Assembly: GCA_002706605.1 (NCBI GenBank)
Contig: PALT01000042.1
Coordinates: 1 to 49,969, forward strand
Direction: 5' to 3'
DNA from: Rhodovulum sp.
GTDB lineage: Bacteria; Pseudomonadota; Alphaproteobacteria; Rhodobacterales; Rhodobacteraceae
DNA: 49,969 nucleotides
Positions 29,443 to 37,924 of this stretch are shown one piece after another. Both the position numbers and the translations under genes were made by a program. The first letter of the stretch is position 1, and each line of letters starts with the position of its first letter. The notes under the pieces were generated by a model, which was given only the letters and a program-made list of their open reading frames with translations, searched no databases and had not been told where the DNA came from.

Positions 29443-29476
29443 CATAAAAAGACGGGCCGCGACATGTCGCGACCCG
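29443..29476 (-). terminator. Terminator or attenuator between phnD and phnE
   Basis: On the minus strand the stem CGGGTCGCGACA/TGTCGCGGCCCG (29453-29476, one mismatched pair) is followed by CTTTTTATG. It lies 17 bases after the phnD stop. This is a good Rho-independent signal that would leave phnD more abundant than the permeases, a common arrangement for binding proteins. Confidence 0.8.
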
Positions 29477-29492
29477 CTTGGATCAAGTGATC

Positions 29493-30395
29493 TTAGTTCG
29501 ATTTTGCCTGACGTGCGGCAATGATCGACAGATAGGCGTCGTGACCAATCGGGTCAAAGCCCAGCGTCTCACCAGCAGCAACGGTGTAGGTGCAGTCCTG
29601 ATCGCGCTCATACAGACCGTCAACCAGAGCGGTCATTTTGGCCTTTACGTCCTCGGGCAGGGATTTGCGCAGAACAACGGGGCCTTCGGGGATCGGCTTG
29701 GAGCGCCAGATTTCGACCAGATCGTTCATATCGACCAGACCGGCGTCAACCGCTTTGCGCAGCGCGCCCGAGTTGTAACCGTCTTCCCATTCACCCTGAG
29801 CATCGGCCCAGGTCACACCGGCGTTGATGTCACCACCAGCAACGGCAACGATGGTCTGCTCGTGACCGCCGGTAAAGCGGACCTCACCGAAAAAGTCGCC
29901 CGATTCCATGGTGACGTTGTATTCAGCGGGGATTTCGATCGACGGGATCAGATAGCCCGAGGTCGAGTTGGGATCGCCAAAGCCAAAGGTCTTGCCCTGC
30001 AGGTCCTCGATTTTGGTGATGCCGCTGTCTTTGCGGGCAAAACCGATCGAGTGATAGCCGAACGAACCGTCGAGGTTGATTTTAACCAGAACCGGCTCGA
30101 CCGCTTCGGGGTCCTGCAGATAGGTCGCGGCATAGCCCGATGCGCCCAGCCACGCCATGTCGATGGTGCCACCCAGCAGACCCTGGATCACGCCGTTATA
30201 GTCAGCCGGAGCAAACAGTTTGGTTTCAACGCCCAGAGTTTCGGTGGTGTAATCGGCCAGACACTGAAAGCTGTTCAGACGGTCTTGGGCGTTCTCGCCG
30301 CCCAGAATGCCGATGCGGAATTCAGTGATGTCTTCGGCCATTGCGGGCATCGCGATGACAGTGGTGGCCAGCAGGGCCGACAGGATCGTTTTCAT
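29493..30395 (-). CDS. phnD: Phosphonate-binding periplasmic protein PhnD
   Basis: 300 residues with a clear signal peptide (KTILSALLATTVIAMPAMA, cleaved before EDITEF). The PhnD family features are FRIGILGGENAQDRL, GTIDMAWLGASGYA and the C-terminal YLSIIAARQ. It captures phosphonates and delivers them to the PhnE permeases. The ATG at 30395 follows CTGGAGACC; the open frame upstream lacks a signal-peptide-compatible start. It lies 59 bases after phnC and is followed by a hairpin. Confidence 0.95.
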   Translation of the reverse strand: MKTILSALLATTVIAMPAMAEDITEFRIGILGGENAQDRLNSFQCLADYTTETLGVETKLFAPADYNGVIQGLLGGTIDMAWLGASGYAATYLQDPEAVEPVLVKINLDGSFGYHSIGFARKDSGITKIEDLQGKTFGFGDPNSTSGYLIPSIEIPAEYNVTMESGDFFGEVRFTGGHEQTIVAVAGGDINAGVTWADAQGEWEDGYNSGALRKAVDAGLVDMNDLVEIWRSKPIPEGPVVLRKSLPEDVKAKMTALVDGLYERDQDCTYTVAAGETLGFDPIGHDAYLSIIAARQAKSN

Positions 30396-30454
30396 GGTAG
30401 GTCTCCAGGTTAAGTCGCCCCACGCATGCATCGCGCAGGGCAGATGCATTCAGA

Positions 30455-31255
30455 TCACGCCGGAATTGGCGCGTCGGAAATCGTGTCGATGGCGGTGGAT
30501 GTGGCGGCTTCGCTAAAGCCCTCATCGGCGCCATAGATATCGCGCGCCACGCCGGTCGTCAGTTGCTCGGGCGTGCCGTCAAACACAATGCGCCCGTCCC
30601 GCATGCCAATCACGCGGTCGCAATACCGGCGCGCCGTGTCCAGCGTGTGCAGGTTGGCAATCACCATGCGCCCATCCTCGTCATGAATACGGCGCAGCGT
30701 GTCCATAACGATCTGGGCGTTCATCGGGTCAAGGCTTGCAATCGGTTCATCGGCCAGAATGACGCGCGGGTCCTGCATCAGGGCACGGGCAATCGCCACG
30801 CGCTGCTGCTGACCACCAGACAGGGCCTCGGCGCGTTTGGGGGCCTGCTCGCCCACGCCCAAACGGTCCAGAATATCCATCGCGCGCTCAATATCGTCGC
30901 GCGGAAACAGGTTCAGGGCGGTGCGCAACGCCGAATGCCGGTTCAACGTGCCGTGCAAAACGTTACTGACCACATCCATGCGCGGCACCAGATTGAACTG
31001 CTGAAACACCATGGCGCAATCGGATTGCCACGCACGCTTGTCCTTGCCGCGCAGGGACAGAACATCGCGCCCCTCAAACAGGATTTCCCCCGACGTCGCA
31101 TCGGTCAAACGGTTCAACATCCGCAGGAAGGTGGATTTCCCCGCACCAGACCGCCCGATGATGCCGATCATCATCGACCGGTCTACATCAAAGCTCACAT
31201 TGTCGACGGCTGCTTTTTGTCCAAACAGCCGCGTCACATGGCGCACATTCAGCAT
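30455..31255 (-). CDS. phnC: Phosphonate ABC transporter ATPase PhnC
   Basis: 266 residues with Walker [12 protein letters not shown]-loop [12 protein letters not shown], signature [15 protein letters not shown] and Walker [13 protein letters not shown]. It is the first gene of phnC-D-E-E-transferase. A phased Pho-box-like array lies 48-87 bases upstream, and the ribosome site GAGGGA can pair with an upstream CCCTCA. Confidence 0.95.
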   Translation of the reverse strand: MLNVRHVTRLFGQKAAVDNVSFDVDRSMMIGIIGRSGAGKSTFLRMLNRLTDATSGEILFEGRDVLSLRGKDKRAWQSDCAMVFQQFNLVPRMDVVSNVLHGTLNRHSALRTALNLFPRDDIERAMDILDRLGVGEQAPKRAEALSGGQQQRVAIARALMQDPRVILADEPIASLDPMNAQIVMDTLRRIHDEDGRMVIANLHTLDTARRYCDRVIGMRDGRIVFDGTPEQLTTGVARDIYGADEGFSEAATSTAIDTISDAPIPA

Positions 31256-31264
31256 GTCGCACGT

Positions 31265-31284
31265 CCCTCAGTCCCAGTTGAGGG
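31265..31284 (-). promoter_or_regulatory. Hairpin covering the phnC ribosome binding site
   Basis: On the minus strand CCCTCA (31284-31279) can pair with TGAGGG (31270-31265) around an 8-base loop. The 3' arm contains the Shine-Dalgarno sequence of phnC, so the structure could limit translation. Six base pairs is modest; it may be incidental. Confidence 0.35.
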
Positions 31285-31302
31285 GCTGGATAAGACGATC
31301 AG

Positions 31303-31342
31303 GCGACAGAAAGTTTTCAGTTTCGTAATGATTTCATGACAG
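31303..31342 (-). promoter_or_regulatory. Phased Pho-box-like array before phnC
   Basis: Read on the minus strand from 31342, the sequence divides into 11-base units: CTGTCATGAAA, TCATTACGAAA, CTGAAAACTTT, CTGTCGCCTGA. Units 1 and 4 match the PhoB 7-mer 7/7 and 6/7, and unit 3 starts with CTG. A TTATCC word about 11 bases further could be a -10 element. This points to PhoB control of phosphonate uptake. Confidence 0.6.
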
Positions 31343-31438
31343 CGCACTTTCCCGTCACAAATCGCCCCCTTGCCCCAAGGCGCGAACATGTTATCTGATC
31401 ATCGAACCCGATGACCGCGCCCCGAGGACCACCGCCCC

Positions 31439-31915
31439 ATGCCCGACACCCCCCATCACGGCCTCTCGCACCGCGATCTGCGCAGCGTCTTGGGCCGCTT
31501 TGCGACCGGGGTGACCGTGGTCACGACCGGCACGGCGAATGGTCCACTGGCGATGACCGCCAACAGCTTCACCTCGGTCTCGCTGGACCCGCCGCTGGTC
31601 CTGTGGTGCCCCGCCACCAAATCCGCGCGCAGCCCCCATTTTGTGGACGCCAGCCACTTTGCCATCCATGTGCTGGCCGATCACCAACTGGACATCGCAC
31701 GCCATTTCGCGAAATCCGGCGACGATTTCTCCTGCGGTCCCTTCTCGACCGGCCCGCACGATCTGCCCCTGCTCGAGGACTGCGCTGCGCGCCTGATCTG
31801 CGAACGCCACGCGGTCTACCCCGGCGGAGACCACCACATCGTCCTTGGCCAAATCCTAGACGCCGTCTCGGGCGATCACCGCCCGCTCCTCTTCTGCGAC
31901 GGGCAGTTCACCTGA
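31439..31915 (+). CDS. Flavin reductase family protein
   Basis: 158 residues with the FMN-binding split-barrel signature: LGRFATGVTVVTTG, MTANSFTSVSLDPPLVLWC, SHFAIHVLADHQ and the C-terminal HHIVLGQI. Such proteins supply reduced flavin to a partner monooxygenase or carry tightly bound FMN. No partner monooxygenase lies beside it, so the role is open. It is divergent from phnC across 183 bases, has GAGGA before the ATG, and is followed by the second copy of the dispersed motif and by convergent soxD. Confidence 0.9.
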   Translation: MPDTPHHGLSHRDLRSVLGRFATGVTVVTTGTANGPLAMTANSFTSVSLDPPLVLWCPATKSARSPHFVDASHFAIHVLADHQLDIARHFAKSGDDFSCGPFSTGPHDLPLLEDCAARLICERHAVYPGGDHHIVLGQILDAVSGDHRPLLFCDGQFT

Positions 31916-31925
31916 CCCTTTCGGC

Positions 31926-31947
31926 CTTCATCTTGGCCCAAATACTC
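31926..31947 (-). repeat. Copy 2 of the dispersed intergenic motif
   Basis: The reverse complement runs from GAGTATTT to GATGAAG and matches the copy at 10450-10471 in 20 of 22 bases. It lies 11 bases after the flavin reductase stop codon in a convergent gap, with no coding potential. Confidence 0.75.
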
Positions 31948-31976
31948 ACTCCACCCTGACCACTTAAAACGACGCA

Positions 31977-32000
31977 GGGCGACCCGTTTCCGGACCGCCC
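31977..32000 (-). terminator. Candidate terminator after soxD
   Basis: GGGCG at 31977-31981 pairs with CGCCC at 31996-32000, and an inner CCG/CGG pairs around TTTC. On the minus strand a TCGTTTT tract follows 5 bases later. It lies 26 bases after the soxD stop and would end the sox operon. Confidence 0.5.
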
Positions 32001-32025
32001 CACGCGCGCTCTAACCCGTTTGGTC

Positions 32026-33084
32026 TTAGTTGTGGCTCTGGAGATAGGCGATGATCGCCGCGCGATCCTCTTCCTTCTTCAATCCGGCAAAGGACATCTT
32101 GGTGCCTTTCAAAAACGCCTTGGGCTTGGCCAAAAACGCGTCCAGCGCGGCCGCATCCCAAACATTGCCGCCCTCGGCGAATTCACTCATCGCCTTGGAA
32201 TAGCGAAAGCCCTCCACAGCACCCGGCGCGCCACCGACAATCCCGTTCAAAACCGGACCGGATTTGTTCTTGGCCTTGTCGCCGACCATGTGACAGGACG
32301 CGCATTTCTTGAACAGCTTCTCTCCGGCCTCGACCATCGCGGGGTCGGGTGCGGCCACTGCGGCGACCTCGACCACCTCTTCGGTGACCTCTTCAACCAC
32401 CTCTTCGATGACGGCGGCGGCCTCTTCAACCGCGCCGTCCTCGCCGCCCTCTTCGTCCGGCGTCACGTCCAGAACCATGGCGCGCATGGTGATCTCGACG
32501 CTGTCCTTACAATTCTCCATGCAAGGGGCCTGCGAAAACTGGGGATACTCGGTCTCGGGGCGGTCATCGATGATGAACCCGTCCGCATTCGGCATCTCCA
32601 CCTCAAGGAAGTTCTCGTTGCTGAGCACGAAATCATCATCCACAAGGTAGTTGGAATAGAGGATATAGGCCACGATCGCATAGGTCTCATCGGCGCTCAG
32701 GCTCTGGGCGTTCCCGAATGGCATCGACCGGTGCACATAGTCCCACGCCGTCGACAGATAGGGCCAATAGGACCCCACCGTTTTCAACGGATCCTCGTGG
32801 TCCAGCGTGTCATCCCCACCGGCCAGTTTGGGCCAGTTGTCCACCCCTTCGGCGAATTCACCATGACAAACCGCGCAGGCCTCGGAAAACAGCGTCTCAC
32901 CATCCTCAACCGATCCCGACCCGACCGGCAGACCCGTACCATCGGGGCTGACGTCCAGATCCCATGCGGCGATCTCATCAGGCAGGGCCGTGCGCCCAAG
33001 GCCCAGCTTTTCCGCAGCAGCAGGTCCAGCGGCCAGAGCAAAACCGGCGGCCGCGCCCATCAGGATCTTACGATACTTCGACAT
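32026..33084 (-). CDS. soxD: SoxD, diheme cytochrome c subunit of sulfur dehydrogenase
   Basis: 352 residues with a signal peptide ending near AAGPAAA. Two CxxCH haem sites are present: CAVCH near residue 69 and CASCH near residue 261. Between them lies an acidic, low-complexity linker at about 210-245 with repeated EEVVEEV-type units. SoxD passes electrons from SoxC and lets the Sox system extract six more electrons from the sulfane sulfur (family knowledge). The start lies inside the end of soxC (17-base overlap). The presence of soxCD predicts oxidation to sulfate without sulfur globules. Confidence 0.95.
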   Translation of the reverse strand: MSKYRKILMGAAAGFALAAGPAAAEKLGLGRTALPDEIAAWDLDVSPDGTGLPVGSGSVEDGETLFSEACAVCHGEFAEGVDNWPKLAGGDDTLDHEDPLKTVGSYWPYLSTAWDYVHRSMPFGNAQSLSADETYAIVAYILYSNYLVDDDFVLSNENFLEVEMPNADGFIIDDRPETEYPQFSQAPCMENCKDSVEITMRAMVLDVTPDEEGGEDGAVEEAAAVIEEVVEEVTEEVVEVAAVAAPDPAMVEAGEKLFKKCASCHMVGDKAKNKSGPVLNGIVGGAPGAVEGFRYSKAMSEFAEGGNVWDAAALDAFLAKPKAFLKGTKMSFAGLKKEEDRAAIIAYLQSHN

Positions 33085-34345
33085 TTTCGGCCTCTCCGTT
33101 TTCTTTGACCCACCACGTCTGGATACAGTTGTTGTGATAGATAGAGTTCAGGCCGCGCACCTCGCGCAGCTGGGCTTTGGTCGGCTGAACATAGCCGGTG
33201 CTGTCCATCGCGCGGCTCTGGAGCAGCATCTCGGACCCGTCCCAATCGATGTCCAGATAGAACCGGCTGAGGGCGTTTTTCACACCCTGCGCCCCAAGGC
33301 GCGCGGTCTGCCATGTTTTGCCCCCGTCAATCGAGACGTCCACGCGCTCAATCGCGCCACGCCCCGACCACGCCAGACCGGTGATGACCAACGGCCCGGG
33401 TCCATGCGTGATGGGCGATTGGGGACTGGGCGATGTGACGACCGATTTGGCGTCCATGACCCATGTCCATTTACGGCTGGTGCCGTCCTCAAGCGTATCG
33501 GTGTATTTCGAGGTCTCTTCGCGGCTCTCGACGGGGCCATCCATGACCTCAATCCGGCGCAGCCATTTGACCCACATGTTGCCTTCCCAACCGGGGACAC
33601 ACAGGCGCACGGGATAGCCGTGCTCCATGCGCAGGGCCTCGCCATTGGCCTTGAATGCGACCAGAACATCGTCCAGCGCCTTTTCCATCGGGATTGAGCG
33701 CCCGTTGGACGAGGCATCCGCGCCCTCGACATAGACCCATTTGTCCGACAGATCGCCCGCCGCATCCAGACCGGCCTCGGCCAGCAGGGTGCGCAGCGGC
33801 ACGCCGGTGTATTCCATGTTGTGGATCATGCCATGGGTGAACTGCGCCCCGTTCAGCTGCGCCCCAGCCCATTCCATGCCGGTGTTGGCCGCGCATTCAC
33901 AGAAATAGACGTGGTTTTCGCGGGGAAAGCGTTCCAGATCGGCATAGGTGAACACCAGAGGCGTATCGACCAAGCCGTTGATCATCAGGCGATAGTCCGA
34001 TTTCGACAGTTCGATCGCGCCCGAATGGTGACGTTCAAACGCACAGCCCTGCGGCGTGATCGTCCCGTCCAGTGCATGGATCGGCGTGAAATTGATCGAG
34101 CTGATCGGATCGGCGGTCAGCCACGGCACGTTGCGCCGGATGACGTCCTCTTCGAACTTGATCGGCAGACCATAGGGCGTGGCATCGACGCCGTCGCCAA
34201 GGGCCTGTGCCCAAGGTTGCTTTTCCGTGATCAGGGGATCACCTGCCGCATGCGCGGCACCGGCGGTCATGGCCGCCCCACCCGCCGCGGCGGTGGCCTT
34301 TAGAAAGCCACGGCGCGTGGTAAAGGGATCGCGTGAATCGCTCAT
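33068..34345 (-). CDS. soxC: SoxC, molybdenum subunit of sulfur dehydrogenase
   Basis: A 425-residue member of the sulfite-oxidase family. A Tat signal (TTRRGFLKATAAAGG) marks export of the folded cofactor-bearing protein. The molybdenum-ligand cysteine lies in VYFCECAANTG, and GWEGNMWVKWLRRIEV belongs to the cofactor domain. It partners SoxD. GGAGGAGG lies before the ATG, and 30-50 bases upstream is a perfect-arm palindrome that may be a SoxR operator, so soxCD may have its own promoter. Confidence 0.95.
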   Translation of the reverse strand: MSDSRDPFTTRRGFLKATAAAGGAAMTAGAAHAAGDPLITEKQPWAQALGDGVDATPYGLPIKFEEDVIRRNVPWLTADPISSINFTPIHALDGTITPQGCAFERHHSGAIELSKSDYRLMINGLVDTPLVFTYADLERFPRENHVYFCECAANTGMEWAGAQLNGAQFTHGMIHNMEYTGVPLRTLLAEAGLDAAGDLSDKWVYVEGADASSNGRSIPMEKALDDVLVAFKANGEALRMEHGYPVRLCVPGWEGNMWVKWLRRIEVMDGPVESREETSKYTDTLEDGTSRKWTWVMDAKSVVTSPSPQSPITHGPGPLVITGLAWSGRGAIERVDVSIDGGKTWQTARLGAQGVKNALSRFYLDIDWDGSEMLLQSRAMDSTGYVQPTKAQLREVRGLNSIYHNNCIQTWWVKENGEAENVEVS

Positions 34346-34375
34346 GTTGTTACCTCCTCCGAAGTCACAAAACTT

Positions 34376-34395
34376 ATATTCGATTTTACGAATAT
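34376..34395. promoter_or_regulatory. Palindromic candidate SoxR operator before soxC
   Basis: ATATTCG and CGAATAT form perfect 7-base arms around ATTTTA, giving ATTC-N8-GAAT, the spacing reported for SqrR/SoxR-type ArsR repressors. It lies in the 63-base gap between soxB and soxC. It is the best-formed of the candidate sites in this window. Confidence 0.65.
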
Positions 34396-34408
34396 GTCTA
34401 GTCCTACC

Positions 34409-36100
34409 TTAGACCCCCGTCACCTGAACGGATTGGTTGGGGTCGATGGTCACGGTGCCTTTGCTCTTGATGTAATTTTCCACCACATCCCAGATCGCGG
34501 GCCCCTCGGTGCCCTCGTTCACACTGGCCCAACCGGCGATGACATAGGTTTTCGCGGGATCAACCGCCTCGCCCGTCTTCAGCAGGGTCATGTTGGTGAT
34601 CCGGCTGCCTTGGGGTTTGGAGACGTCGATGTGATAGCCCATGCCGCCAACACGCACCATGTCGCCGCCCTGTTGGTAATAAGGATCGGGGTTGAACAGG
34701 TTGTCGGCCACATCTTCGAGGATGATGTGCAGCATCTCACCCGTCATTTCCGAACGATAGGCCGCCGGATAGGACATGGACGTGACGTTGTGCAGATCCT
34801 CACGCGTGATCGGATCGCCGGGCAACAGGCTGGGCCCCCAGCGGAAGCCGGGCGACAGGGCGATGTCGGCCTCACGCTCTTCGATCAGGGCGTTACAGAT
34901 CAGATCGTCCCATGTCCCGTTAAAGTTCCCGCGCCGATACAGCAGGCTATCGGTGTGGCCCAGAACCTCGGACAGTTCACCGGCAAACGGGGCGCGCTCG
35001 GCCTCGATCACCTTGGCCATCTCGGGATCAGGGGTGATGACGTCGCTAAAGATCGGGATCAACTTGTGACGGAAGCCCATCATCTGACCGTCGCGTACGT
35101 CCAGATCAACGCGGCTGACGAATTTACCGTTCGAGCCGCTGGCGATCAACAGGGTGTTGTTGACCATCACCGGTTCGGGCAGCGCATCATGGGTGTGCCC
35201 GCACAGAACCACGTCGATCCCGTCGACCTGCGCGGCCATCTTGCGGTCCACATCAAACCCGTTGTGCGACAGGCAGACGACCAGATCGGCCCCCGCCGCG
35301 CGCACCTCGGCGACGACTTCGCGCATGCGTTCCTCGCGCACGCCGAACGACAGGCCGGGGAACATCCAGCCGGGGTTGGCGATGGGCATATAGGGGAAGG
35401 CCTGACCGATCACGGCGATCTTGGCCCCGCCCCGTTCGAACATCTTGTAGGGCTCGTAGGCGGGTTCGTCCCATTCGGCGTCAAAGATGTTCGCGCCAAG
35501 GAACGGAAAGTCCAGCGTGTCCACGATTTCGTTCACGCGGTCGATCCCCAGCGTGAATTCCCAGTGCGAGGTCATCGCATCGGGGCGCAACTGGTTCATC
35601 ACGTTGACCACATCCTGACCGGCGGTCTTGTGCGCGGTATAGGAGCCGTGCCACGTGTCCCCACCATCCAGCAACAGAGCCTCGGGGCGGTCCGCGCGGA
35701 TCGAATTCACCACCGTCGCCACGCGGTCCATGCCGCCCATGCGACCATAGCCTTTGGCCAGCGCGACAAAGTCCTTATAGGTCAGGGCATAGGCCTCGGG
35801 CGTGCCGGGCTCATAGCCGAACAGGTTCAGGAAATCCTGCCCCGTGACATGGGGCGGCAGGCCGTTCACTTGGCCGACGCCGATGTTGATGTCGGGTTCG
35901 CGGAACCAGATCGGGCGCAGCTGGGCGTGGATGTCGGTCAGGTGGATCAGCGTGACATTGCCATAGGTGTCAAAGTCCAGCAGATCGTTCTGGCTGAGCT
36001 TTTGCTGGGCCGCCAGACGGGACCAGTTGCCAACGCCCGACGCGCCGATCACCGCCGAGGCGGCCACGGTTGCTTGCAGGAAATCTCGCCGCGAAATCAT
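34409..36100 (-). CDS. soxB: SoxB, thiosulfohydrolase
   Basis: 563 residues with a Tat signal (MISRRDFLQATVAASAV). It is a dimanganese enzyme of the 5'-nucleotidase family that hydrolyses sulfate from the SoxY-bound cysteine S-thiosulfonate. Metal-site motifs are LIHLTDIHAQLRP, LLDGGDTWHGSYTAHKT, CLSHNGFDVD and VLCGHTHD. An in-frame GTG at 36112 exists, but GGAGTGA lies 8 bases before the ATG at 36100, which also starts the Tat signal correctly. It is separated from soxA by a hairpin. Confidence 0.96.
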   Translation of the reverse strand: MISRRDFLQATVAASAVIGASGVGNWSRLAAQQKLSQNDLLDFDTYGNVTLIHLTDIHAQLRPIWFREPDINIGVGQVNGLPPHVTGQDFLNLFGYEPGTPEAYALTYKDFVALAKGYGRMGGMDRVATVVNSIRADRPEALLLDGGDTWHGSYTAHKTAGQDVVNVMNQLRPDAMTSHWEFTLGIDRVNEIVDTLDFPFLGANIFDAEWDEPAYEPYKMFERGGAKIAVIGQAFPYMPIANPGWMFPGLSFGVREERMREVVAEVRAAGADLVVCLSHNGFDVDRKMAAQVDGIDVVLCGHTHDALPEPVMVNNTLLIASGSNGKFVSRVDLDVRDGQMMGFRHKLIPIFSDVITPDPEMAKVIEAERAPFAGELSEVLGHTDSLLYRRGNFNGTWDDLICNALIEEREADIALSPGFRWGPSLLPGDPITREDLHNVTSMSYPAAYRSEMTGEMLHIILEDVADNLFNPDPYYQQGGDMVRVGGMGYHIDVSKPQGSRITNMTLLKTGEAVDPAKTYVIAGWASVNEGTEGPAIWDVVENYIKSKGTVTIDPNQSVQVTGV

Positions 36101-36196
36101 TGTCGTGTTCACTCCGTTCAGAATGCAGAAGGCCGACCGGTGCCCGCTAAATGCGGTCCGTGGCGTATTGGGTAGGATAAAGGAACAAACGAATGG

Positions 36197-36225
36197 CCCA
36201 TGCGCGCGTGGAGCACGCGCATGGG
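36197..36225 (-). terminator. Strong hairpin in the soxA-soxB gap
   Basis: CCCATG at 36197-36202 pairs with CATGGG at 36220-36225, and the GC-rich inner arms continue the stem with a 2-base bulge. No T-run follows on the minus strand. It begins 10 bases after the soxA stop. More likely an mRNA-stabilising or partial-termination element than a full terminator. Confidence 0.6.
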
Positions 36226-36235
36226 GAGGGTATGC

Positions 36236-37090
36236 TTAGTTGCGCACCGCGGGGGCCTCAACCGACAGGCCGTTGCCGCGCGAGGCGACATAGAGTTCCA
36301 AGGCGACGAATTCGTCCGAACCGGGTTTGAAGGTTTCGGCGCGGGTGTCACGCACACAACCTTTGAAACGGTCGTGGGTCGAGTTCAGCTTGGCGTTCTT
36401 CAGACGGTAGGTCGGGAACCCGTTGATCTGGCCTTGGCTCAGGTGGTCGGCGCGGATGTAGTTGTCATAGTTGTCTTCATGACAGTTCGCACAGGACAGT
36501 TCCAACTGACCATAGCGAGTGTAATACATCTCTTTGCCTTGCTCCCACGTGGATTGAGCCGGACCGTCGATGGCGACGTTCACGGGCATGCCACGCGACT
36601 GAACCGAGATCAGAGCGGTCAGGTTGACCATGTTCTTATCGCTCCAGCCATAGGCCTCGGCGCCCATGCGTTCCGTGCGGCAATCGTTGATGTACATTTC
36701 CATCGTGTACACCTTGCCGGCGTCCTCATTCCATTTGGGCAGTTCTGCGCGCAGACCCTTCAGGCTTTCAGGGCCGTCATGGCAAGACGCACAGGACTTG
36801 TCCGCACTGCCTTCGACGGTGTTCCAGACATCCAGCCCCTGATCCACAAAGATCATGCCGGGATTGTCGAAATCATCCATCTGCAGGGCTTGGGTTTCGT
36901 CCGTGCGGAACGTCCAGCCCGACAAGATCTCGCTGAGGTTTTCCAGATGCGCCGGTGCCGCCGTGCGGACCGTGATTTCGGTATCCCCGTTGATGATCAG
37001 GTCGGCCTCTTGGTCCGCCTGTGCGCCACCGGTTGCCAAAGCAAGCGCCAGTGCGGACGATGCAACCACCTTGAGCGACGTTAGTTTCAT
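36236..37090 (-). CDS. soxA: SoxA, cytochrome c subunit of the SoxAX complex
   Basis: 284 residues with a signal peptide (KVVASSALALALATGGAQA). Two CxxCH sites are present, CASCHDGPES near residue 99 and CANCHEDN near 199, so this is the diheme form. The active-site cysteine that ligates haem and is persulfidated lies in KGCVRDTRAE near residue 245. SoxAX couples thiosulfate to the SoxY cysteine. The ATG at 37090 follows GGGAGGAAGAAC; the longer frame overlaps soxZ. Confidence 0.95.
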   Translation of the reverse strand: MKLTSLKVVASSALALALATGGAQADQEADLIINGDTEITVRTAAPAHLENLSEILSGWTFRTDETQALQMDDFDNPGMIFVDQGLDVWNTVEGSADKSCASCHDGPESLKGLRAELPKWNEDAGKVYTMEMYINDCRTERMGAEAYGWSDKNMVNLTALISVQSRGMPVNVAIDGPAQSTWEQGKEMYYTRYGQLELSCANCHEDNYDNYIRADHLSQGQINGFPTYRLKNAKLNSTHDRFKGCVRDTRAETFKPGSDEFVALELYVASRGNGLSVEAPAVRN

Positions 37091-37125
37091 GTTCTTCCTC
37101 CCTGAAGTGAAACCAGCGTTCAGCC

Positions 37126-37455
37126 TTAGCCGACCGAGATTGATTTCGTTTCCTCGTAGACCGAGCCGTCGTCGTCGTACCAAGTGAAATTGAAATCACC
37201 GGCCGCAGGCACAGTGGCGTCAAATTCCAGATACGGGTTGGTCGACACAGCCGGTTCCAGCGTGACGTCGATCACGGATTCACCGTTAAAGTCGCAGGTG
37301 AACCGGTTGATGATCGAACGCGGGATCGGATTGCCCTCTTTGTCCTTACGCTGGCCGGATTCCATGGGGTGACTGATCAGCGTCTTGATGGTGATCGAGT
37401 CTCCTGCAGCCGCAGACTTGGGCACTTTAACGCGGGGTTTTACGCCTTTTGCCAT
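37126..37455 (-). CDS. soxZ: SoxZ, sulfur carrier partner
   Basis: 109 residues, an immunoglobulin-like beta-sandwich partner of SoxY with no signal peptide of its own (carried across with SoxY by the Tat route). Recognised by PRVKVPKSAAAGDSITIKT, HPMESGQRKDKEGNPIPR and the C-terminal FNFTWYDDDGSVYEE. It lies 18 bases after soxY and before soxA. Confidence 0.96.
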   Translation of the reverse strand: MAKGVKPRVKVPKSAAAGDSITIKTLISHPMESGQRKDKEGNPIPRSIINRFTCDFNGESVIDVTLEPAVSTNPYLEFDATVPAAGDFNFTWYDDDGSVYEETKSISVG

Positions 37456-37473
37456 TTCCTAATTCTCCTCTGA

Positions 37474-37887
37474 TCAGCCGCCGCAGCCGCCGATGGTCAC
37501 TTTGACGGTGTTGGATGCGCGCACAAAGCTGCCGTCGGCCATTTTCGCAATCGCGATGACCTCTTGCGTGCCCGCCAGACGGATGCGCACGGAGGCACGC
37601 TGGGCCGCCGCCAAGGGACCGAATTTGAATTCCGCAACGCCCGGCGTCGGGTTCCCCGAGGCCAGTACAAGGATCGCTGCCGCGCCGGGGGCGTCGACCT
37701 CGATCGGAACGGTGTTGCCGTTTTCCGCGATTTCGGGCGTGGTCAGCGTCAGACCGCCGTCACCCACCGCCGCACCACCGGTAAAGGTGGCAATCGAATC
37801 TTCGACCGCACCAAAGGCCGGCAGAGCCAGAGCCGCCGCAGCCGCCCCCGCACCCAGCGCAAGTGTGTCGCGTCGTGTCAGTTCCAT
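37474..37887 (-). CDS. soxY: SoxY, sulfur carrier protein
   Basis: 137 residues. The C-terminus ends in GGCGG, the swinging arm whose cysteine carries the sulfur intermediates. A Tat signal is visible at the N-terminus (ELTRRDTLALGAGAAAAAL). It follows soxX by 37 bases with AAAGGAGATC before the ATG. All elements needed for function are intact. Confidence 0.97.
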   Translation of the reverse strand: MELTRRDTLALGAGAAAAALALPAFGAVEDSIATFTGGAAVGDGGLTLTTPEIAENGNTVPIEVDAPGAAAILVLASGNPTPGVAEFKFGPLAAAQRASVRIRLAGTQEVIAIAKMADGSFVRASNTVKVTIGGCGG

Positions 37888-37924
37888 GTTGATCTCCTTT
37901 TCAAAGGGGACGCGCCAAGGGCGG

